From contig JAQTYQ010000027.1 of the NCBI GenBank assembly GCA_028688225.1, forward strand, positions 1-41,410: DNA of 41,410 bases, given 5' to 3'. Positions 1 through 9,531 of the stretch are shown piece by piece; the stretch's first letter is position 1, and each line of letters opens with the position of its first letter. The position numbers and the translations under genes were made by a program. The DNA comes from Opitutaceae bacterium (GTDB taxonomy: Bacteria > Verrucomicrobiota > Verrucomicrobiia > Opitutales > Opitutaceae). The notes under the pieces are model-generated. The model was given only the letters and a program-made list of their open reading frames with translations. It searched no databases and was not told where the DNA came from.

Positions 1-122
1 GCTGAACCGTTTCCGTCGTCTGCTCGTGCGCTGGGAGAAGAAAGCGGTCAACTACGAAGCCATGCTTCATCTCGCCTGCGCCACCATTGTCGCCGGCCAA
101 GCGGGGTTATTCGGATAGGCTC
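1..122 (+). mobile_element. Right end of an IS5-type insertion sequence
   Basis: Besides the transposase tail, bases 103-122 (GGGGTTATTCGGATAGGCTC) look like a terminal inverted repeat, followed by TTA, the kind of short target duplication many IS5-family elements make. The exact boundary is inferred, because the left end with its matching repeat is outside the window. The next gene is missing its start, as expected if the element landed inside it. Confidence 0.6.
2..118 (+). CDS. IS5-type transposase, C-terminal fragment (runs off the left edge)
   Basis: The open frame covers the last 38 residues of a DDE transposase. The stretch RFRRLLVRWEKKAVNYEAML followed by HLACATIV is the usual C-terminal end of IS5-family transposases, which cut and paste their own element. 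The catalytic part lies outside the window. The normal ending after ATIV seems altered: the frame reads AGQAGLFG and stops in what looks like the inverted repeat of the element. Assignment to IS5 is by recognition of this motif only; the subgroup is uncertain. Confidence 0.8.
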   Translation: MNRFRRLLVRWEKKAVNYEAMLHLACATIVAGQAGLFG

Positions 123-123
123 T

Positions 124-506
124 TAACGCTGGCATCCCCGCTGTTCGCGGCTCCGCCCGTAGACCCGGTGTTTACAAAGGGCCTGCAGGCGTGCGTGACC
201 AACAATCTGGAGGCATGCCTGGGGATCTGGTATGCCGGTTACCCCAAGCTCGCCGCCGAAATGAACGCCAAGGTTTCCGCGGCGACCAAGAACCTTGGCA
301 ACGTCATCGATACCGAGGTCGTCGCGACTCAAACGATCTCCAAACGGGTCACACGCTACTACGCGGCCATCTATTTTGCCCGCCGCCCGCTTTGGATTCG
401 CATCGAGCGCTATACCAGCGGTGAAGGGTCATTTTATCTCCCGCTCAAATACTCCTTCGAGCCGGACGAAATCCTCCCGGGTTACCTCACGGATTTCGTT
501 CAGTGA
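124..506 (+). pseudogene. Secreted protein of unknown function, 5' end removed by the insertion sequence
   Basis: From about base 124 the frame reads LTLASPLFAAPPVDP, the second half of a signal peptide with an ALA-type cleavage site, then a mature part of about 120 residues ending at the TGA at 504-506. The native start and first half of the signal peptide are missing; the preceding DNA is the end of the insertion sequence. A TTG at 87 within that end is in frame and would give a chimeric 139-residue protein, so expression is not excluded. The mature part has two cysteines (ACVTNNLEAC) and many aromatic residues in its second half (RRPLWIRIERY, FYLPLKYSF). I do not recognise the family. Confidence 0.6.
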
Positions 507-685
507 GAGCCCGGGAGCAGATTCCTGACGGGCAGTAAAAGCACGGCGAAAAAAGTGAATCAAAACAAGTCAGGCGGTGCATTGACCACTTTCGCCGATC
601 CATCCTGGTCACGATCGTGGCGAGGCGTGAACGACCGTCCGTGCAGGGATATGTCGGCTTCAAATCGCCAGCGGGCGGCCGGGGC

Positions 686-2860
686 TCAACTGCGGCGGTC
701 GCGCGAATCACGCTCGTCGAGGGCGATGCGCTCGGCCTCGGCGGGGCGACTGCCAGTGGCTTCGGAGCCGGAATGCTTCCGGCGTTTCCCGCCCTCGCCG
801 TAATAAGCGTAGTTCTGGGTGTAGTAGCCGTAGTCGTCGCCCGCACCGGGCGGCACCTGGCTGAGCACGACGCCGAGGATCGGCGTTTTGAGTCCGTCGA
901 TGATCTGCCGGGCGCGCAGGACCATGCTCTGCGGGTTGCGCCGGTGCTGGATGAGCAGCACCGCGCCGTCGACGACGCTGGCCAGCACCGAGGCGTCGCT
1001 CACGCCGATGACGGGCGGGGAATCGAAGACGATCTTGTCGTAACGGCCCTTGAGCTGGGCGATGAACTCGCGGAGCTTGTTCGCATAGAGCAGGCTGAGG
1101 GCGAAGTTCGCGGCGGCGCCGCTGGCGATGAAATCGAGGCCCGGCGCCACGTCCCGGCGGATGACGGCGTCGGGAGCGGCCTTGTTGAGGAGCACGTCGA
1201 CGAAGCCGGGCTCGCGCGCCTGGCCCAGCAGGTGGTGCTGGGTGGGCCGGCGCACATCGGAGTCGACCAGCAGCACCCGTTCGCCGGCTGCGGCCATGGC
1301 GCGCACGAGGTGGTGCACCGTGGTGGACTTGCCCTCGCCCGGACCGGCGGAGAGCATGACGAGGCTGCTGGCCTGGCCCGGGGTGAGGGCGAGGTTGAGG
1401 TTGGTCTGCAGCACCCGGAAGGGCTCGGCCTCGGCCGGGTTGTCCGGGTCCAGGCGCGCGGGGGTGCGGCTGACGGGGATCACGCTCAACACGGGCAACT
1501 GGAGGCGGTCCTCGACGTCGGCCACGTTGCGGAAACTCGTGTCGAAATATTCGACGAGCACGGCCAGGCCCACGCCCAGCACGGAGGCGAAGACCAGCGC
1601 CAGAAAGATGTTGAGGGTCCAGCTGGGCCGGCTGGGCCGGCGGGCGGGCTCGGCCTGGTTGAGAATCTCGATGGTGCGCTTGGGCACCTGGAAATCGATC
1701 TCGCGCTGGCGGAGGGTGAGCTTGAGGGTGGTCTGGAGGCGCGATTCGTCATCGAGCTTCTGGGCCGCCTCCTCGAAGGGCCGCATGCGTTCCCGCGCCG
1801 ACAGGATCTGGTCGACCTTGGCCTTGGCGAGCTGGCTCTCCAGCTCGGCGACGCGCGCCTCCGCCTCCTTGTACGAAATCTCCAGCGACTGCGCGTACCC
1901 CTGCAGCAGACCGTCCAGCTGCTCCCGGATCTTGGTGCGGTTATCGACGGCGGCCACCAGATCCGGATGCGCCTCGCCCAGCCGGCCCCGGAGGCGGACC
2001 ACGGTCTGGTCGGCGACGAGGTAGGCCTGCAACAGATTCTGGATGTTGACGTCCTGGATGAGCTCGGAGTTGACGAGGGTGAGCCGCTGCTCGAACGGGA
2101 TGCTTTTGAAACGCTCCCAGCGGGTCTTGCGGCCGATCGTGTCGACCCGCAGCGCGATGAGCGAGTTCTGCATCTGCCGCAGGCGGTCGATCTCCATGTC
2201 GGAGTAGCGGGCGTTGAGGTCGACCCCGGAGATGTTGAGGTCCTTGCGCAGCTTCTCGACGAGGTCCCGCTGCCGCGAGACGACCTCCTCCTGCGCGGTG
2301 AGCTGCCTCTTGAGCTCCTCCACGCCCTCCCGCTGCCCGGCGGTGGCAAAATTGATGCGGTTTTCGGAGTAGACGCGGGCGATCTCGTTGGCAATGCGGG
2401 CGGCCAGCGCGGCGTCCCGGGCGTAGACGTCGATCTCGATGATCGACGAACTGCGGCGCGACTCCACCCGCAGCATCTTGTCGATCAGGTAGCGCTGGGT
2501 GAGGCTGGTCGGAAGGGGTTCGTTGCTGCCGAGCTGGCGGCCGAAAACCTCGTTGAGGCCGAGGTTCCGGATGACCGGTTTGAGAATGATCTCCGACTGG
2601 ATGGTATCGAGCTGGTCCTGGATGAAGTAAGGATCGTAATAAGGATTGTTCTGGGCCTGGAAGAGCTTCACCTCGCCCTCGGGCTTTTCGACGCGGATCT
2701 TGGTCGTCGACCGATACCAGCGCGGGAGCAGGGCCGTGACGCCGAGCGTCGTCAGCAGCACCAGCGCCATGACGAGGAAAATCAGCGCCCGGCGCAGCCG
2801 CAGGAGGTTGAGGAAATCGGCCAGGGATGCGCGGTCCTTGCTTTCGGGAGGGGAGGCCAT
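686..2860 (-). CDS. Polysaccharide chain-length protein with BY-kinase domain (Wzc/CapAB-like)
   Basis: This 724-residue inner-membrane protein joins a Wzz-type co-polymerase to a bacterial tyrosine kinase. Such proteins control export and chain length of exopolysaccharide or capsule. Two membrane segments (about 25-45 and 413-433) flank a periplasmic region rich in coiled coil (about 170-390). The kinase has a Walker A (SAGPGEGKS, 504-512), Walker A' (LLVDSDVRRP, D533 and D535) and Walker B (VFDSPP, D613). A tyrosine cluster, DDYGYYTQNYAYY (675-687), is the expected autophosphorylation tail, but it is followed by a charged 37-residue extension rich in Arg, Glu and Ser, which is unusual. It is the last gene of a minus-strand group with the outer-membrane barrel upstream. 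No Shine-Dalgarno precedes the ATG. A cognate phosphatase is not in the window. Confidence 0.92.
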   Translation of the reverse strand: MASPPESKDRASLADFLNLLRLRRALIFLVMALVLLTTLGVTALLPRWYRSTTKIRVEKPEGEVKLFQAQNNPYYDPYFIQDQLDTIQSEIILKPVIRNLGLNEVFGRQLGSNEPLPTSLTQRYLIDKMLRVESRRSSSIIEIDVYARDAALAARIANEIARVYSENRINFATAGQREGVEELKRQLTAQEEVVSRQRDLVEKLRKDLNISGVDLNARYSDMEIDRLRQMQNSLIALRVDTIGRKTRWERFKSIPFEQRLTLVNSELIQDVNIQNLLQAYLVADQTVVRLRGRLGEAHPDLVAAVDNRTKIREQLDGLLQGYAQSLEISYKEAEARVAELESQLAKAKVDQILSARERMRPFEEAAQKLDDESRLQTTLKLTLRQREIDFQVPKRTIEILNQAEPARRPSRPSWTLNIFLALVFASVLGVGLAVLVEYFDTSFRNVADVEDRLQLPVLSVIPVSRTPARLDPDNPAEAEPFRVLQTNLNLALTPGQASSLVMLSAGPGEGKSTTVHHLVRAMAAAGERVLLVDSDVRRPTQHHLLGQAREPGFVDVLLNKAAPDAVIRRDVAPGLDFIASGAAANFALSLLYANKLREFIAQLKGRYDKIVFDSPPVIGVSDASVLASVVDGAVLLIQHRRNPQSMVLRARQIIDGLKTPILGVVLSQVPPGAGDDYGYYTQNYAYYGEGGKRRKHSGSEATGSRPAEAERIALDERDSRDRRS

Positions 2861-2951
2861 GCGGGGCGGTAAGTGGAAGGCGCGGGAACGGGCGCCAGCA
2901 AGTCAATTCACCGGACGCGGCGGGCGAGCCGGATGGAGCCGCGATCCCGCC

Positions 2952-4127
2952 CTAGAAGTACAGCCGCCCGTTCACGCCGAAGCGCGTGCGGCCCTGCCGG
3001 CGGTTGGCCGCGTCGGAATGCACCCAGTCATAGTCATAGGTGGCGCTGACGGTGAAATTCTTGCGCGCCACATAGGTGAGCGCCGACCCGAGCCGGGTGG
3101 CCGTCTCCTTGACGTCGGTCTGGCCGGTGCGGCCCAGCAGCGTCGAAGGTTCGACAGTGATGGAACCGGACGCGATGATCATCGCGGTCACCGCGTGCTG
3201 CACATTGAAGAAAAACCGGTTCATCCTCGTGTCGGTGAAGAGCGTCGGGTTGTCCGTTTCCTCCAGGGAATACGTGTAGCCGGCGGCGGCGAAGGAATTC
3301 TCAGTATAGCTGTACCGGCAGGTGAGCTCCGCATAGGGGGCGGTGGTGCCGGACGCGCCGTCGCGCCGGCGGTCTTCCAAGCCGGCGCGGCCCGTCAGGG
3401 TGAGTTGCTTGCCCGGCGAGTAGTCCATCCCCGCAAGCAGGAAATTCGACCGCTTGTCCTTCAGGTCGCCCACATGGTCGTAAGCGATGGCCTGGTAACG
3501 GTACTCCCCGACCACGGCGGTTTCCGGCAGGAATTTGTTGCTCACCTCGAGGCCGGCGAGGTGCTCCATACGGTCGAGGCTCTGGCCGAGCGCGACGTCG
3601 TCGTAGTTGAAGTAAAGGTTGCGGTATTTGAACACCAGGCCGGTCTTCTGTCCGAGCGCGGTGGTCAGGCGGCCGTCGAACTCGTTGCGCAGGTACGACT
3701 GGTCGGTGTTGAGGGGCACGCCGGCCAGCAGGGACTGCGGGTTCTTCTCCACCTGGAACTGCTCGTTCAGATCGATGTTGGAGACTTCGGTGAAGGCGTG
3801 GGCCAGGCGCAGCGCGACATCGTGGCTGACCAGCGATTTGTTGGTCGGCCGGTTGTCGAAGTAATCCAGCGTCGCCTCGTAGGAGGCGGAGACAAAGGTC
3901 TGCTGCGTCACCGAGGCGTTGAACGCCAGCTTGGGCGACAACGAGTAGACCATGCTGTCGATCGTCCCGGCCGCGGAGCCGAAGATATTGCTGTCGTGGT
4001 AAGCGCCCGCCGCGACGGTGACGGTGAAGGCCTTGCCCTGCTCCTGCTCCGGGATCGGGGCATAAACCGCCCACGCCAACGCGGGCAGTAACACGACGCC
4101 ACAGGCTGACAGGCCGATTAATTTCAT
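2952..4127 (-). CDS. Outer-membrane beta-barrel protein of the polysaccharide cluster
   Basis: The 391-residue protein starts with a signal peptide ending near LPALAWA-VYAP. The remainder is alternating beta strands with aromatic girdles (FVSASYEATLDYF, LVFKYRNLYFNYDD, FTVSATYDYDWVH) and ends in a terminal phenylalanine (NGRLYF), the signature recognised by the outer-membrane assembly machinery. Length and pattern fit the BBP2-type putative porins often found next to Wzz/Wzc genes in exopolysaccharide loci, where they may form the secretion pore; that role is inferred from context. It lies 91 bp upstream of the Wzc-like gene and 82 bp after the membrane protein gene. It is one of very few genes here with a Shine-Dalgarno-like site (AGGA five bases before ATG). 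Confidence 0.82.
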   Translation of the reverse strand: MKLIGLSACGVVLLPALAWAVYAPIPEQEQGKAFTVTVAAGAYHDSNIFGSAAGTIDSMVYSLSPKLAFNASVTQQTFVSASYEATLDYFDNRPTNKSLVSHDVALRLAHAFTEVSNIDLNEQFQVEKNPQSLLAGVPLNTDQSYLRNEFDGRLTTALGQKTGLVFKYRNLYFNYDDVALGQSLDRMEHLAGLEVSNKFLPETAVVGEYRYQAIAYDHVGDLKDKRSNFLLAGMDYSPGKQLTLTGRAGLEDRRRDGASGTTAPYAELTCRYSYTENSFAAAGYTYSLEETDNPTLFTDTRMNRFFFNVQHAVTAMIIASGSITVEPSTLLGRTGQTDVKETATRLGSALTYVARKNFTVSATYDYDWVHSDAANRRQGRTRFGVNGRLYF

Positions 4128-4209
4128 AACATCCTGAGTGCTTGGGACCTTGAGCGGGTACTTCCTCGTCCGGTCATTAGGGTGAAAGCCTGCTGCGAGG
4201 CAATCCCTT

Positions 4210-6018
4210 TTACCGCAGGGGCAGGATGGCGGGATTGAGCAGGACCATGAGGTTCTCCGTGAGCTTCTGGCGTCCGGGCAGCGGAAATTCGGGGGGCATG
4301 CGGCCGGTCACCAGACCGACATAGACCGGTCCCCAGCCCTGGTATTTCTGCGAACCCGCCTCGGGCGTGAGACCGCCCACCGCCAGCTGCGCGAAGAACG
4401 GCCGGTCGAGCGTGACCGGCGTCAGCAGGAGCAGGCCGACCGGCTGCTCGATCATGAGGGCGTAAAAATCCCTGATGCGATCCGGCTGCGCCCAGACCCG
4501 CTGCCGCCCATACCAGGCCACGCCCGCCGGCACGTCGGCCATCACGCTCATGCCCTGCAAGCCGCCGCGCCGCTCGATCTCCGCATGGATGCGCATGAAG
4601 AGGGCCGGATAGTACGGCGGATAGTGGAACGGGGGGCCCTGCCGCGGCTGCAGCACGTCGTGCACGAGCGGCGCCGCCTGCAGCGCCAGCAGCACCGCCG
4701 CCGCCAGCCGCGCATTCGCGCCGAGCGCCGCGCTGCTCTCGACCAGCACGAAGAAAAAGCCCGCGCCGAAGATGAGGACCAGCGGCAGCAGATAGCAGAC
4801 CGGCAGGCGCAGGCTCTCGCCGGAATTGAGGAACGGCTGGCCCGCCGCGAGCAGCAGCAGCGCCGCCGTGAACACCCAGCGCACGCGATTGGCCGCCGGA
4901 CGACGGAACTGATAGAGCCAGCCCGCGACGAAGAACGCCGCGAGGAAATAGCCGCCGCCGGACCACATCCGCTCCTGCACGTTGCGTTGCAGACCGGTGA
5001 GCCCCTTGTTGCCGAGCTTGTTGAGTTCGAGGACCGGTGGCTCCGTGGTGAACAGCGTGCGCTGCACGGCCGGCTCGGCGGTGGGATCGCCCGCCTTGAG
5101 GGCGACATTCTGCAAGGCCAGGCCGACGGGGCTGCCGGTGAGCCGGAGATTGCGCACGATCCACGGCGCGGCCGGCAAAGCGAATCCCGCGATCACCACC
5201 GCCAGGGCGAGCCAGCGGCTGCGGCCGCGGAAACGCCAGCCGGCATACGCGGCGCCGACGGGCAGGAGCAGTCCCGCCGAATATTCCGCGAGAAAAAGCA
5301 GCGCCCCGACGCAGCCGAAGGCAAACAACCGCACCGCGCGCCGTCGGCCCAGCCGGCCCGGTTCCGCCTCCCGGTCCGTCTTGGATGACGCCTCCACCGC
5401 CGCCAGCAATTGGAATGCGCCGAGCGCCAGCACCATGAGCAGGGGCAGCCCGTCCACCAGCCCGACTTCCTCCCAGCCGCCGACGGAAAGCATTAGCGCC
5501 AGCATGCCCACCCCCCCCACCCGTTCGTCGAACAGCCGCCGGCCCAGTCGGAAGGTCTGTCCGGCCGCGATCCAGAGCAGCGCCAGATTGAGCCCGAGCA
5601 GGTAGTAATCCGCCTTGAAACCGTCGGTCGGTGCGGCCGGCGGCGCAAAGAGCGCTGCGCGCCAGGCCGCCGGCAGCATGCGCAATCCCGCCGCGATCAC
5701 GACCGCGTAAAGCGGCGCCTGGTGCAGCTCGGGATACACCCCCGCATGGGCCACCGCCACCCGGTGCCGCGCCTGCATGAGCGCGGCGGTCTGCGGATAA
5801 TTGACGAGGGTCGTGAAGCCGTGGCCGCCGGCGAGCTGCCGGCCCACATCCGCCTGCAGCAGCGTCAGCTCGTGCGCCGGGCCGTGAAATTGCGTGTACA
5901 CGGCCCGCAGGGAAAGCAGCAGCAGGCCGAGCAGCACCGCCCCGCGACGGATCCAGCGCGCGCCCGCGCCTTCCTCGAGCCAGTGAATCCATTCCTGCAG
6001 GGTGGCGGGGCGCTTCAT
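4210..6018 (-). CDS. Polytopic membrane protein, probable GT-C type glycosyltransferase
   Basis: The 602-residue protein has one membrane segment near residues 26-40, then a loop with acidic residues and ELHQAPLYAVVIAAGLRML, followed by about ten hydrophobic segments (for example LLLMVLALGAFQLLAAV and LFAFGCVGALLFLAEYSAGL) and a soluble C-terminal part of about 130 residues. This plan, with the catalytic acid in the first large loop, resembles the PMT/ArnT superfamily that transfers sugars from lipid carriers. The class is inferred from topology and from the adjacent Wzc-like and barrel genes; no diagnostic motif proves the substrate. It starts 67 bp after the regulator gene, in the same direction, so the four genes probably form one operon. 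Confidence 0.6.
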   Translation of the reverse strand: MKRPATLQEWIHWLEEGAGARWIRRGAVLLGLLLLSLRAVYTQFHGPAHELTLLQADVGRQLAGGHGFTTLVNYPQTAALMQARHRVAVAHAGVYPELHQAPLYAVVIAAGLRMLPAAWRAALFAPPAAPTDGFKADYYLLGLNLALLWIAAGQTFRLGRRLFDERVGGVGMLALMLSVGGWEEVGLVDGLPLLMVLALGAFQLLAAVEASSKTDREAEPGRLGRRRAVRLFAFGCVGALLFLAEYSAGLLLPVGAAYAGWRFRGRSRWLALAVVIAGFALPAAPWIVRNLRLTGSPVGLALQNVALKAGDPTAEPAVQRTLFTTEPPVLELNKLGNKGLTGLQRNVQERMWSGGGYFLAAFFVAGWLYQFRRPAANRVRWVFTAALLLLAAGQPFLNSGESLRLPVCYLLPLVLIFGAGFFFVLVESSAALGANARLAAAVLLALQAAPLVHDVLQPRQGPPFHYPPYYPALFMRIHAEIERRGGLQGMSVMADVPAGVAWYGRQRVWAQPDRIRDFYALMIEQPVGLLLLTPVTLDRPFFAQLAVGGLTPEAGSQKYQGWGPVYVGLVTGRMPPEFPLPGRQKLTENLMVLLNPAILPLR

Positions 6019-6085
6019 CGGGACAAAGATCGGGGCCGGGCGCTCATGCCGCGGAGGCGCACGTTGCGAACAGCCGGGGCGGGGT

Positions 6086-7474
<1,389 letters not shown>

Positions 7475-7640
7475 ACGGCCATGACACCAGAGCGGCCGGT
7501 CCGGTCAACGGGAAATGAGACGGAACGACACAGTCGCCTGTGCAGCAGTCGACGTGAGGAGGCTGGCGGAAGCGTAAGTTGCGCCAATCCGCAGATGAAA
7601 GGCAGTTGATTGAGATTCTGCCGTCCCCGCCTTCGCCGAA

Positions 7641-7668
7641 CTGCGGCGAGGCAAGCCGCAGGTTTTTT
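7641..7668 (+). terminator. Orphan intrinsic-terminator-like hairpin
   Basis: CTGCGGC (7641-7647) pairs with GCCGCAG (7655-7661) around a seven-base loop, followed by G and six T. It reads on the plus strand, yet no plus-strand gene lies upstream within 7 kb apart from the remnant at the left edge. A shorter stem, GGCAG/CTGCC, is found about 35 bases upstream. It may end a small RNA or be incidental. Confidence 0.45.
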
Positions 7669-7814
7669 AGGGGTAAATCTTGAGCCTGCCAGGGACGGCG
7701 GGCTCCACCTTTTGGTCTGACGGGTGGTTGGGGAGGATCATGATGCAATTGCCTGAGCCCGTAGTGCGGATGAGTGAAGGTCCGTGGTTTTTCGCCCCAG
7801 CTTTTGGCTCAGCT

Positions 7815-7832
7815 GCTGACGTCGGCTGCTAC
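7815..7832 (+). repeat. Dispersed repeat, copy 1
   Basis: GCTGACGTCGGCTGCTAC is identical to 40776-40793, 33 kb away and also intergenic. It contains the palindrome GACGTC and ends in TCGGCTGCTAC, whose inverted partner occurs at 40657-40667. Confidence 0.75.
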
Positions 7833-7878
7833 GCGCGGTTTTGCTGGTTTCGCCTGCATGCGGTCGGGATCGCTGTCC

Positions 7879-7905
7879 AACCGGCGACGATGGCGTCGCC
7901 GTTCC
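7879..7905 (+). repeat. Palindromic repeat CGGCGACG/CGTCGCCG, copy 1
   Basis: Eight-base arms CGGCGACG (7882-7889) and CGTCGCCG (7894-7901) enclose ATGG. The 27 bases match 32090-32116 at all but three positions, so this is a member of a repeat family and not a chance palindrome. Confidence 0.7.
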
Positions 7906-7999
7906 GATGAAATCGGGAGATCTTCCGGGACGGGGAGTCGCGGGGTGGTCGAAAATTTCTGCGTGCCCTCCCAGGTTTCGTGGCTCAACCTGTCCGCTC

Positions 8000-9289
8000 A
8001 TGTCCGCCGACCTGACCAAACTCGTCACCGACCTTGCGCAGCGCGCCCGCGCGGCGTCGCTGGTGCTGGCTACCGCACCGACCGCGGCCAAGAACGCCGC
8101 GCTCGCCCGGCTGGCCGTTCTGCTGGACAGCAGAATGCTGCCGGCCTCGACGGACGCGCTGCTCACGGCCAATCAGCAGGACCTCGCGGCGGCGCGGGAG
8201 AACCAGTTGACCGGCGCGCAGATCGACCGCCTGACGCTGAGCGCGCCGCGCATCGCCCAGATGGCGGAGGGGGTGCGACAGGTCGCCGCGCTGCCCGATC
8301 CCGTGGGCGAGGAACTGGAGCGGACGGTGCGTCCCAACGGCCTTGAGATCCGAAAAATCCGCGTGCCCATCGGCGTCATCGGCATCATCTACGAGGCGCG
8401 GCCCAACGTCACCGTCGATTGTGCCGGACTCTGCCTGAAGTCCGGCAACGCCGCCATCCTCCGGGGCGGGAAGGAATCCTTTCATACCAACACCGCGCTG
8501 GCGGCGCTGATCGCACAGGCGCTGGCCCAAGCCGGCCTGCCCGCCGATGCCGTCCAGCTCATCCCGACCACGGATCGCGCCGCGCTCACCACGCTGCTCA
8601 AGCTCGACACGCTGGTGCACTGCATCATTCCGCGCGGCGGCGAAAGCCTGATCCGCTTCGTAGCGGAGAACTCCACCATTCCCGTCATCAAGCATTTCAA
8701 GGGCGTCTGCTTCGTCTACGTCGACCGGGACGCCGACCCCGACATGGCCGAACGCATCGTGCTCAACGCCAAGGTGCAGCGCCCCGGCGTCTGCAATGCC
8801 GCCGAGCAGCTGCTGGTGCATGCCGGCGCGGCGGATGCGCTCCTGCCGCGGCTGGCGCGCGCACTGCTCGCCAAAAAAGTCGAGCTGCGCTGCGACCCGG
8901 CGTCGGCCGCCATCCTCAAAAAGCACCAGCTCGCTGGCCGGGCCGCGCAGCCGGCGGATTTCTCGACCGAGTTCCTCGACCTGATCATGGGCGTGCGCGT
9001 CACGCCGTCGCTGGACGACGCCATCGCCACGATCAATCGCGACAGTTCCGCGCACACCGACGCCATCGTCACCCGCGATGCGGCCGCCGCGCGGCGCTTC
9101 CTCGCCGGCGTGGACAGCGCGGTGGTGCTGTGGAATGCCAGCACCCGCTTCAACGACGGCTTCGAATTCGGCCTCGGCGCCGAGATCGGCATCAGCACCG
9201 ACCGGCTGCACGCCCGTGGCCCCATGGGCCTGCGCGAACTCTGCAGCTACAAATACGTCGTCACCGGTTCCGGCCAGGTGCGCGGGTGA
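8000..9289 (+). CDS. proA: Gamma-glutamyl phosphate reductase
   Basis: ProA reduces glutamate 5-phosphate with NADPH to glutamate 5-semialdehyde, the second step of proline synthesis in the cytoplasm. The 429 residues match the family length. Visible signatures are [17 protein letters not shown] (122-138), the glycine-rich [13 protein letters not shown] (147-159), the [12 protein letters not shown] segment, and the catalytic cysteine C265 in [10 protein letters not shown]. The C-terminal part ends with the typical [20 protein letters not shown] and [14 protein letters not shown] chose the ATG at 8000 because family similarity begins just after it; in-frame sequence upstream back to 7841 is not conserved and overlaps repeats. 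No Shine-Dalgarno is seen. The other proline gene in the window, proC, is 29 kb away; proB is not present. Confidence 0.97.
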   Translation: MSADLTKLVTDLAQRARAASLVLATAPTAAKNAALARLAVLLDSRMLPASTDALLTANQQDLAAARENQLTGAQIDRLTLSAPRIAQMAEGVRQVAALPDPVGEELERTVRPNGLEIRKIRVPIGVIGIIYEARPNVTVDCAGLCLKSGNAAILRGGKESFHTNTALAALIAQALAQAGLPADAVQLIPTTDRAALTTLLKLDTLVHCIIPRGGESLIRFVAENSTIPVIKHFKGVCFVYVDRDADPDMAERIVLNAKVQRPGVCNAAEQLLVHAGAADALLPRLARALLAKKVELRCDPASAAILKKHQLAGRAAQPADFSTEFLDLIMGVRVTPSLDDAIATINRDSSAHTDAIVTRDAAAARRFLAGVDSAVVLWNASTRFNDGFEFGLGAEIGISTDRLHARGPMGLRELCSYKYVVTGSGQVRG

Positions 9290-9302
9290 TTCACGAGCGC
9301 AC

Positions 9303-9335
9303 AACCAGGATGCGCCGGCGGGCGCATCTCTGGTT
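9303..9335 (+). terminator. Strong hairpin just after proA, possible terminator
   Basis: AACCAG-GATGCGCC (9303-9316) pairs with GGCGCATC-CTGGTT (9321-9335) with one bulged T, giving a 14-bp stem and four-base loop, starting 13 bases after the proA stop. There is no T tract, so it might stop transcription only with help, protect the 3' end, or belong to the adjacent repeat. Confidence 0.5.
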
Positions 9336-9341
9336 CGAGAA

Positions 9342-9392
9342 GTAGCGCAGCCATCTTGGCTGCCTTGGTTGCAGGCTGGTAGCCTGCGCTAC
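9342..9392. repeat. 51-bp cloverleaf-like palindromic element
   Basis: Outer arms GTAGC (9342-9346) and GCTAC (9388-9392) enclose two perfect hairpins, each with a 7-bp stem and 3-base loop: 9347-9363 (GCAGCCA/TGGCTGC) and 9371-9387 (GCAGGCT/AGCCTGC), joined by seven bases. The architecture matches REP/BIME-like intergenic repeats. Only one full copy is in this window, so the family status is inferred. Confidence 0.7.
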
Positions 9393-9531
9393 GAGGAGCG
9401 GACGATCGTGCGGAAATAGAGGTCTCTGTCCGAACCGCCCAAAGACCGCCATCCGCCCGATGAAGACCCCCATGGCGCGGATTCCCTTGGCAACTTGATC
9501 CCTTGGTTGTTCAAATACCCGTGTTTCGGCC

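Larger units (their letters stand above)
7475..7999. other. Gene-free divergent region with repeats and a terminator-like hairpin
   Basis: No convincing gene lies between the divergent regulator gene and proA. The region must hold both promoters, though I cannot place them with confidence. It contains a plus-strand terminator-like hairpin (7641-7668), an 18-bp sequence repeated at 40776-40793, and a palindrome (7879-7905) that recurs with changes at 32090-32116. Confidence 0.7.

Noticed and set aside
617..2872. A 751-codon open frame on the plus strand
   Set aside because: It is antisense to the Wzc-like gene, which has full kinase motifs. The frame is open only because of GC-rich codon bias.
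9333..9345. Possible tRNA T-loop (GGTTCGAGA)
   Set aside because: No cloverleaf of tRNA dimensions can be formed around it; it belongs to the hairpin and repeat after proA.
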